Part shown: piece after piece, positions 57,270 to 64,000 of the stretch
Layout of the letters: every line of letters starts with the position of its first letter
Position numbering within the stretch: the stretch's first letter is position 1
NCBI RefSeq assembly: GCF_022565775.1
Contig: NZ_JAIUMC010000006.1
Location: 1 to 64,000 of the forward strand
Length of the DNA stretch: 64,000 nucleotides
DNA from: Natronospirillum sp.
GTDB lineage: Bacteria; Pseudomonadota; Gammaproteobacteria; Pseudomonadales; Natronospirillaceae
Reading direction: 5' to 3'
Program-made: the position numbers and the translations under genes
Notes under the pieces: model-generated
Told to the model about the DNA's origin: nothing
Databases searched by the model: none
What the model saw: only the letters and a program-made list of their open reading frames with translations

Positions 57270-58229
57270 ATGAATTCAACAATACTATCCATGATAAGAC
57301 GCGTGCAGCCAATCTGGTTGTTTGTCATTGTTTTGCTGGTCTTTTTCGGTTTCATGTCCGAATACTTCTTCACGGCGAGCAACCTCTTCAACATTCTGAT
57401 TCAGACCTCCACCATTGGCCTGATCGCACTGGGCATGACCTACGTCATGATCAACGGCAACATTGATCTGTCGGTCGGCGCCGTTGTGGCCTTGTCTGCT
57501 GTGCTGGCGGTAGATCTTCAGCAATATGTCGGTATTCCAATGGCCATCCTGATCGCATTGGCCACCGGCACTGCCTTGGGGTTTCTCAACGGCATGATCG
57601 TTTGGAAGACCGGTGTCAATGCGTTCATCGTCACCTTGGGCGCCATGCAAGGTGTACGGGGCCTGGTGTTCGTGTATACAGAGGAACAGTCCTACTTTGC
57701 CATGGATTTTTCCTACTCCGATTTCGGCACGAGCACCTTCGCCGGAATTCCCACCCTGGCCATCATCTTCCTCGGATTCGCCCTGTTGATGCACCTGATT
57801 CTGACGCGAACGGTGCACGGACGTGACACCTACGCCGTCGGCAGTAATATTGAGGCGGCGCTCGATTCAGGGATCCGGGCGGGTCGACACATGGTCATCA
57901 ACTTCATGATCGTCGGCTTCTTCGCCGCGCTGGCCGGAATCACTCTGTCCATGCAGATGGGTGCAGCCACCCCCAATCTGGGGCGTGACTACGAACTGTG
58001 GACCATCACCGCGGTGGTGCTGGGCGGGACCAAAATTGCCGGGGGCTCGGGAAGTATTATCGGCACTCTGGGTGGTGTACTCGCCATTGGCATTCTGCGC
58101 AATGGCATGAATCTTTTGCAGGTACCTTCGTTCTACGTTCTGGTCATCATGGGCACGATCCTGATCACGGTGCTTATGCTGGACCAGTACACAACCCGAA
58201 GCAAAGCGGGAAGGGAGGCTGCAGCATGA
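57270..58229 (+). CDS. Sugar ABC transporter permease (RbsC-like), second
   Basis: YVMINGNIDLSVGAVVAL, VVLGGTKIAGGSGSIIGTLGGVLAIGILRNGMNLL. Confidence 0.93.
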   Translation: MNSTILSMIRRVQPIWLFVIVLLVFFGFMSEYFFTASNLFNILIQTSTIGLIALGMTYVMINGNIDLSVGAVVALSAVLAVDLQQYVGIPMAILIALATGTALGFLNGMIVWKTGVNAFIVTLGAMQGVRGLVFVYTEEQSYFAMDFSYSDFGTSTFAGIPTLAIIFLGFALLMHLILTRTVHGRDTYAVGSNIEAALDSGIRAGRHMVINFMIVGFFAALAGITLSMQMGAATPNLGRDYELWTITAVVLGGTKIAGGSGSIIGTLGGVLAIGILRNGMNLLQVPSFYVLVIMGTILITVLMLDQYTTRSKAGREAAA

Positions 58230-59791
58230 CCGCACAACCCGTCGAAACAAACGAAACAATCGAGAAGCCGGATCAGACTCACCCCGTATTGGCGTTGCAG
58301 AACATCACCAAACGCTTTCCCGGCGTAGTAGCTCTGAATGATGTCAGCTTCGATGTACGTCCAGGAGAAGTTCATGCACTGGTGGGAGAGAACGGGGCCG
58401 GCAAATCCACGTTGATGAAGGTCCTGGCTGGCAAATATCAGCCGGAAGAAGGCAGTATCGTTCTGTCCGGACAAACGGAACAATTTGATACGCCCATGGC
58501 CGCCAAGCACAAGGGTGTGCTGCTGATTCACCAGGAATTGTCCCTGGTCGATGACCTGACTGTGGCAGAAAACATCTTTTTGGGAAGTCTTCCGAAGAAG
58601 GCATTCAATCGGGTCGACTGGAAGCTGCTGCGGCAGAAGACTGACGCGATATTGCAGCAGTTGAATTGCAGCTTCAAGTCCAGTGATATGGTGGGTGGGC
58701 TGTCCATTGCCAACAAGCAGATGGTGGAGATTGGCCGTGCGCTGGTGTTCACACCCAAGGTGGTCATCTTCGATGAGCCGACGGCTTCACTGACCGATCA
58801 TGAAAAACCGGTTCTGTTCAAGGTCATCAATGACTTGAAGGACAAGGGTGTCGGTATTGTCTACATCTCCCACCGTATGGACGAGATATTCACCCTGTCC
58901 CAGCGTATCTCGGTTTTGCGGGACGGGGCTTATCAGGGCACGGTCAATACGGCTGACACGGACGAAGACTTGGTAACCAAGATGATGATCGGCCGCAGCC
59001 TGGAACGGGACAACAGCGCCAAGCCAACTGAATTCGGTGAGCAGGTGCTGGAAATCAGGAATCTGAGCCTCCCCGGCAAGTATCACGATATAAACCTGAC
59101 CGTGCGCGCCGGTGAAATCGTCGGCATGTACGGCCTGATAGGCGCGGGGCGCACCGAAGTGGCCGACACCATTTTTGGTGTTCGGGCGGCCAAGTCCGGC
59201 GAAATCCGAATCGAAGGCAAGCTCGTGCAGGTCAAGTCACCGACCGATGCCGTGCGGCTGGGCGTCGCCCTGGTGCCTGAGAGTCGCAAGGAACAGGGGC
59301 TGATTCCCGTGCTGAGCTGTCGTGACAACATGAGTCTGTCCAATCTGAAAAACCTGAACAGCTGGGGGTTCATGAGCGGCAGGGCCGAAGCCAAGGTGTT
59401 TCAGCGTTATCACGACCGTCTGAAAATAAAGACACCAAGCGCGCAGCAAAAAGTCAGCAATCTCAGTGGGGGCAACCAGCAGAAAATCGTTATTGGCAAG
59501 TGGCTGTCGACGCACCCGAAGCTACTGATTCTGGATGAACCCACGCGGGGTATCGATGTTGGGTCCAAGGCCGAAATACATGCACTCATCAAGGAACTGG
59601 CCAAGTCCGGCTATGCGATTCTGGTGATTTCCTCCGAAATGCCCGAAGTGCTGACAGTCAGCAATCGCATTGTCGCCATGTACGACGGCCGCATCACGGC
59701 AGAGTTCAATGCCGAGCAAGTGACTGAAGATGGATTGATACAGGCCATTACCGGTCTGACTATTACCGACAATGAGGGTCAGCTGTCATGA
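58226..59791 (+). CDS. Sugar ABC transporter ATPase (RbsA-like, two NBDs)
   Basis: Walker A GENGAGKST, LSIANKQMVEIGRAL, VSNLSGGNQQKIVIGKWL, LILDEPTRGIDVGSK. Start re-assigned to MTAQPVE. Confidence 0.95.
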   Translation: MTAQPVETNETIEKPDQTHPVLALQNITKRFPGVVALNDVSFDVRPGEVHALVGENGAGKSTLMKVLAGKYQPEEGSIVLSGQTEQFDTPMAAKHKGVLLIHQELSLVDDLTVAENIFLGSLPKKAFNRVDWKLLRQKTDAILQQLNCSFKSSDMVGGLSIANKQMVEIGRALVFTPKVVIFDEPTASLTDHEKPVLFKVINDLKDKGVGIVYISHRMDEIFTLSQRISVLRDGAYQGTVNTADTDEDLVTKMMIGRSLERDNSAKPTEFGEQVLEIRNLSLPGKYHDINLTVRAGEIVGMYGLIGAGRTEVADTIFGVRAAKSGEIRIEGKLVQVKSPTDAVRLGVALVPESRKEQGLIPVLSCRDNMSLSNLKNLNSWGFMSGRAEAKVFQRYHDRLKIKTPSAQQKVSNLSGGNQQKIVIGKWLSTHPKLLILDEPTRGIDVGSKAEIHALIKELAKSGYAILVISSEMPEVLTVSNRIVAMYDGRITAEFNAEQVTEDGLIQAITGLTITDNEGQLS

Positions 59792-59941
59792 ACTGCCAGA
59801 TCGGGCGCACTCCTGTGTTTGCGCACCGAGGCACAAGAGTATTTACAAATGGTGACCGATAGACGTTTTGAGGAGGCCTGAAAACTGTTGTGAGCGGTAC
59901 TGCGAAGTACCTGCGTCGTCATGTGTTGCGGTGCTCATTGG

Positions 59942-59968
59942 GGGGCACTTCGTTGCCCCTGTTTTTTT
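59942..59968 (+). terminator. Rho-independent terminator
   Basis: GGGGCA-CTTCGT-TGCCCC followed by TGTTTTTTT. Confidence 0.88.
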
Positions 59969-60032
59969 CCGTGACTCAATGGTCCGCTGAAGGACTGAAT
60001 CACCTCATACAATAACAAGAGTGAGGTCAGAC

Positions 60033-62153
60033 ATGAAAGCCTGGTCATTGCGGCTAAAACTTACGCTGGGCGTTGCCATAATGCTGGTGATTGCCACCAG
60101 CTTTCTTATTCTGCAGAGCGTCAATTCCATGCGCGCCAGCGGTGAATCAGCGATTCAGCGATCGGCCGAGTCTATGGAGACGATGACGCTGCAGAGCTTG
60201 CAGGAAATAGCCAATTCCGTGGCGTCAGAAGTCGAGAGCCAGTTTACCGGCACACTCGATGTCACTGGTGTCATGGCCGCGTTGCTGTCGGGTACCGCCG
60301 TAAACGTCGACAGTGAGGAACTCAGAATCCCGATGGACCGCGGCATCATCATGCGTATGGCGCGCGACACGCTGACTTCGCAGCCACGCCTGCAGTCACT
60401 CTTTATCCATTTTGAAGAAAACGCCTATGACGGCAATGACCGCTTTTTCCGTGGCAGTTGGAACCACTCTTCCGACTCCGGCACCCTGGCCGTGCACTGG
60501 CGCCGCGATGCAGAAGGGCTGGTGACAGAAGCCAATGTCACTGATGCCGAGCTCAAGTACGACATGACAGAGCTCGCGCCGGGCGTGCGGGTCGGTGAAT
60601 GGTATCTGTGCAGTCTGGACACTGCGTCAGTGTGCGTCACGGAGCCATTCAATGATCTGGAGACAGAGCAGGCCATTATCGCCCTGACAACACCTGTGCT
60701 GGTACAGGACGAATTCCGGGGTGTGGTCGGGGCGGATCTGGCCCTGAATCATTTGCAGGATCATATCGAATCACTTGCAGACTCAGTGTTTGAAGGTGCC
60801 AGCCGCATCTATCTGGTCAGCCCGGGCGGACAACTAGTAGCGAGCAGCGACCCGGCTATCGAACCCGGAGAAACCAGACTTGACGCTACCGACCCCGAGG
60901 TCGCGCAGCGTCTGAACGACGACACCGGTGCACTGCTGTCGGACAACCGGCTTCTGGCACAGGCTCCGGTTTCCACAGGTCAGGAGCTGGGAGACTGGTC
61001 TGTCGCCATTACGGTTCCCGAGGCCCTGGCCCTGTCGGCAGTGGATGAGCTGCAGGCCGAACTGACGCAAGGCTATCAGTCCACAGCCTTTCAGATGGCA
61101 GCGCTGGGGCTCGTGATGCTGGTGCTGGCACTGCTGGTCATGAGCTTCTGGCTGTCCTACACCACACGCCCCCTCGCCATGATGGGCCAACGTGTGGCCG
61201 AACTGGCTGGCGCCAAGGGGGATCTCACGCGGCGCCTTAACATGGACCGTCACCGTGAACTGATCACCGTCTCCGAGGGGTTCAACAACTTCACAGCAAA
61301 GCTTCGCAGCATGATCACTTCATCCAAGTCCCATGCGGATGCGCTGGTCGAACAGGGTAATGCACTGATCGAGGCCGCCAACAGCACACAGCAGGCAACT
61401 AACGCGCAGCAGGAGGAAGTGCACAGCATCGTCACGGCCATGGAGCAGATGAGCACAACCGCCGATGAGGTGTCGCGGCTGTCGCTCGATAACGCGCAGG
61501 AAACGGAAGCGTCCACGGTCTCCCTGGTCGAAGCCAGAGAAGCCTTCGAGCGCACGCTGAGTGAGGTGACGGCAGTCGCGGAAGACATGACCGAAATCAG
61601 CCAGCGCATCAGCCGAGTATCGGCCAGCAGCAACAACATTTCCAACATCATCGAGGTTATTCAGGGCATTGCCGAGCAGACCAATCTGTTGGCCCTGAAC
61701 GCAGCCATCGAAGCCGCCCGTGCCGGAGAGCAAGGGCGCGGTTTCGCCGTGGTAGCGGACGAAGTCCGCAGCCTGGCGGCGCGAACACGGGACTCCACCC
61801 AGCAAATCGAGAACCTGATAGAGGACCTGCATCAAGAGGTCAAAAGCACGGTCACGGAAATTGACCGCTCCTCCCGCCGGTCGAAACAGACAGCGGATGA
61901 AGCCATCAAGGCCAATGACAAATTTCAGACGGTGGCAGACAGCATAGAGTCCATCTCTGAACGCGCCACCCAGGTCGCCAGTGCCGCAGAAGAACAAAAC
62001 CGAGTGAACGAGGAGATCAATCGCAGCATGTCGCAAATCAATGAAGCCGGGCAACACCTGCTGACGTTATCCCGATCTGTGAATGAGGCAAGCGGGCGAG
62101 TCGGTGAATTGGCGCAAAAGCTGGACGGTCAGCTGGGTCAACTAAAAGTCTGA
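60033..62153 (+). CDS. Methyl-accepting chemotaxis protein with large periplasmic (dCACHE-like) domain
   Basis: TM, approximately 300-aa periplasmic domain, [58 protein letters not shown]. Confidence 0.93.
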   Translation: MKAWSLRLKLTLGVAIMLVIATSFLILQSVNSMRASGESAIQRSAESMETMTLQSLQEIANSVASEVESQFTGTLDVTGVMAALLSGTAVNVDSEELRIPMDRGIIMRMARDTLTSQPRLQSLFIHFEENAYDGNDRFFRGSWNHSSDSGTLAVHWRRDAEGLVTEANVTDAELKYDMTELAPGVRVGEWYLCSLDTASVCVTEPFNDLETEQAIIALTTPVLVQDEFRGVVGADLALNHLQDHIESLADSVFEGASRIYLVSPGGQLVASSDPAIEPGETRLDATDPEVAQRLNDDTGALLSDNRLLAQAPVSTGQELGDWSVAITVPEALALSAVDELQAELTQGYQSTAFQMAALGLVMLVLALLVMSFWLSYTTRPLAMMGQRVAELAGAKGDLTRRLNMDRHRELITVSEGFNNFTAKLRSMITSSKSHADALVEQGNALIEAANSTQQATNAQQEEVHSIVTAMEQMSTTADEVSRLSLDNAQETEASTVSLVEAREAFERTLSEVTAVAEDMTEISQRISRVSASSNNISNIIEVIQGIAEQTNLLALNAAIEAARAGEQGRGFAVVADEVRSLAARTRDSTQQIENLIEDLHQEVKSTVTEIDRSSRRSKQTADEAIKANDKFQTVADSIESISERATQVASAAEEQNRVNEEINRSMSQINEAGQHLLTLSRSVNEASGRVGELAQKLDGQLGQLKV

Positions 62154-62201
62154 ATATGCGCGGAACACCCGCCATGAGCAGGCTTTCGCAAAGCAAACAA
62201 A

Positions 62202-62220
62202 AAAATCCAGAGTGGATTTT
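62202..62220. promoter_or_regulatory. Palindromic operator AAAATCCA-GAG-TGGATTTT
   Basis: Perfect 8-bp arms; the 23-mer including ATTC is 18/23 identical to the site at 55062; 140 bp before the SDR gene. Confidence 0.6.
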
Positions 62221-62359
62221 ATTCATACTGGCAACGTTTGAGTTGATGACTTTATTGGTCGATTATCGAAACAGGGGCCTCTGATACATGCCATACGGAC
62301 AATGTTGATGGGCGCCTTACAAATACAAGATAAATCAAAGAGGAAAAGGTGATATCCCA

Positions 62360-63166
62360 ATGGATAAAACAAGACTAAAGGGTAAAAACTGCTTGATCAC
62401 TGGTGCTGCACGCGGCATGGGTGCTGCCGTGGCTGAAGATTACGCTGCTCAGGGGGCCAACGTGTGCGTGGCAGACCTGAATGTTGAGGGCTGTGAGGAA
62501 GTAGCAGCCCGCATCAACAGCAAGGACGGTGGTCGTGCCATTGCGGCCAATCTCAACGTGACCGACCGTGCTCAGATGCGAGCCGCTGTTGCTGCCACTG
62601 TAGAGGCGTTTGGCAGCCTCAATGTCATGGTCAACAACGCCGGCATCAACAAACCACTGATGTTCATGGATATCACGGAAGAGAACTGGCAGCAGATCAT
62701 GGACGTCAATGCGCTCGGCACCTTGATCGGGATGCAGGAGGCCGCCCGCCAGATGATCGATCAGGGCAAGGAGAACGGCCCCTACAAGATCATCAATGTC
62801 GGGTCCATTTTGTCGCGTCAGGCGTTCGATGATGTGGTGCCCTACTCCTGCAGCAAGCATGCTGTACTGGCCATGATCAATGGCGGGGCCAAAGCGCTGG
62901 TGGACCACAACATCACCGTCAACGGGTACGGTCCGGGCGTCGTGCGCACGGAACTGTGGGAGCAATTGGACAAGGACCTGGTCAACATCGGCAAGTTCGA
63001 CAAGCAGGGTGAATCAATGGACAAGCTCGCCGAGAACATGATTCTGATGAAACGCTATTCGTATCCGGAAGACGTTATTGGAACGGCGTCCTTCCTTGCA
63101 GCCAAGGACTCGGACTACATGACCGGTCAGCTGCTGATGATCGATGGCGGCATGATCATGCAGTAA
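62360..63166 (+). CDS. Short-chain dehydrogenase/reductase (SDR)
   Basis: LITGAARGMGAAVAEDYA, NNAGIN, YSCSKHAV, C-terminal GQLLMIDGGM. Confidence 0.93.
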   Translation: MDKTRLKGKNCLITGAARGMGAAVAEDYAAQGANVCVADLNVEGCEEVAARINSKDGGRAIAANLNVTDRAQMRAAVAATVEAFGSLNVMVNNAGINKPLMFMDITEENWQQIMDVNALGTLIGMQEAARQMIDQGKENGPYKIINVGSILSRQAFDDVVPYSCSKHAVLAMINGGAKALVDHNITVNGYGPGVVRTELWEQLDKDLVNIGKFDKQGESMDKLAENMILMKRYSYPEDVIGTASFLAAKDSDYMTGQLLMIDGGMIMQ

Positions 63167-63282
63167 GGCGATCCCGAGACATGGAACCGACCCGATGATT
63201 CTGGTCGGTTCTGTCGCATCGCGTCTCGCAATGCGCTCAGTGTCTCTTGATGGCCACTGGATAATCCGGGAGTGTCTCTGTC

Positions 63283-63810
63283 ATGAATATCCTGCGAATG
63301 TTTCGTATAGCACCGGCTTTGTTTGGGTCCATGGTGGCACTGCCTGTGCTGGCTGACATCTCGTCGGCCGCTGGGGATTGCGTTTCCAATCTCAGTGAGA
63401 GAACGCCGTCTAGTGCGTTCACCGCGTTCGACAATGGCTCCGTGGTGCGCCACGAACCCACAGGGCTGGAGTGGCAACGCTGTCCACTGGGCATGAGCTG
63501 GAGCAATTCAGCCTGCGTTGGCACTGCTGGGGGCTACTCATGGCAGGACGCCGTGCAACTGGCCGAGAATGATGCGGAATGGCGCCTCCCCGAGATCCAG
63601 GAACTGCGCACTATTGTGGAAGTGTGCAGGGTCAAACCGTCGATCAATCAAGCGGTCTTTCCGGGCACCCCGGCGCTTCTGTTCTGGTCCGCCTCGATTT
63701 CTGTCAGAAACCCGGACCTTGCATGGTTTGTGGACTTCAATGACGGTTACGGCTACTGGGGACGCAAATCCTACAACCGTCGCGTGCGCCTGGTGCGCGA
63801 CGCGCAGTAG
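63283..63810 (+). CDS. DUF1566-domain protein with signal peptide
   Basis: VVRHEPTGLEWQRCPLGMSW...WQDAVQLAENDAEWRLPEIQELRTIVE...FWSASISVRNPDLAWFVDFNDGYG. Confidence 0.82.
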   Translation: MNILRMFRIAPALFGSMVALPVLADISSAAGDCVSNLSERTPSSAFTAFDNGSVVRHEPTGLEWQRCPLGMSWSNSACVGTAGGYSWQDAVQLAENDAEWRLPEIQELRTIVEVCRVKPSINQAVFPGTPALLFWSASISVRNPDLAWFVDFNDGYGYWGRKSYNRRVRLVRDAQ

Positions 63811-63883
63811 TTGCAGATACCAGATGCGCCCGCAAACCCTGGCAGGCAAACGCCTCAGATCTTAGGGTGTCTTGTGAGGTGCA

Positions 63884-63921
63884 AAAAAGCCGCAAAGTGC
63901 GCAAGGCCCTCGCGGCTTTTT
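63884..63921. terminator. Bidirectional rho-independent terminator
   Basis: AAAAAGCCGC-N18-GCGGCTTTTT. Confidence 0.75.
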
Positions 63922-63951
63922 GGTTTGTGCCTGTCACGGGCAGCCTGTCAC

Positions 63952-64000
63952 TCAGACCAGGAGCAAACGAATATCGGCCAGGCTGCGTGCATATTCACTC
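63952..64000 (-). CDS. C-terminal end of a minus-strand gene (partial; ...EYARSLADIRLLLV*)
   Basis: Open minus frame ending in TGA at 63952-63954, just behind the bidirectional terminator. Too short to identify. Confidence 0.3.
   Translation of the reverse strand, partial: SEYARSLADIRLLLV

Noticed and set aside
63737-63937. 66-aa minus ORF near the right end
   Set aside because: Overlaps the DUF1566 gene end and the bidirectional terminator; no signature.
1-64000. CRISPR arrays, tRNA/rRNA genes, prophage or IS elements
   Set aside because: No regularly spaced direct repeats, no tRNA or rRNA signatures and no transposase or integrase motifs were recognised by eye; a tRNAscan, minced or ISfinder run would be needed to exclude them fully.

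Overview
The window is a GC-rich chromosomal segment from what looks like a gammaproteobacterium, probably marine or halophilic (inferred from gene content, not proven). It carries about 55 genes, mostly housekeeping and metabolic. From left to right: penicillin acylase (partial); an MCP and a SLOG/2TM-like membrane protein; a glucosylglycerate (GpgS/GpgP-type) pair; alaA; a REP-like cluster; pdxB, rhlB, tusA and a YheT-type hydrolase; a glc operon (glcDEFG-glcB) with divergent glcC; a signalling and envelope block in which a DUF4398-lipoprotein/OmpA pair occurs twice around CheB-CheR-PAS and PAS genes; a stress block (Crp/Fnr, PRC-barrel, AI-2E, GlsB); a DmdA-like gene with Lrp, OsmC, enoyl-CoA hydratase and acyl-CoA ligase; an AlkB-type monooxygenase fused to a ferredoxin reductase; LysR and alpha/beta-hydrolase genes; an orphan MntA with a truncated HepT; ribH2; and a ribose-type ABC transporter locus with an HTH-SBP fusion regulator, an MCP and an SDR. 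The observations I rate highest are: (1) a 67-nt, internally deleted FMN riboswitch upstream of ribH that keeps P1, P2 and P6 but lacks P3-P5; (2) a cytoplasmic wHTH fused to a family-1 solute-binding domain, with perfect AAWATCCA-N3-TGGATWTT palindromes before the ABC transporter and the SDR; (3) a SLOG-like sensor fused to paired TM segments; (4) a duplicated DUF4398/OmpA module sharing a promoter-like motif and a structured leader at identical spacing; (5) tandem NtrC-like sites upstream of the glucosylglycerate genes; (6) a HepT deletion remnant behind mntA. All assignments come from reading the sequence and recalled family knowledge. No searches were run.
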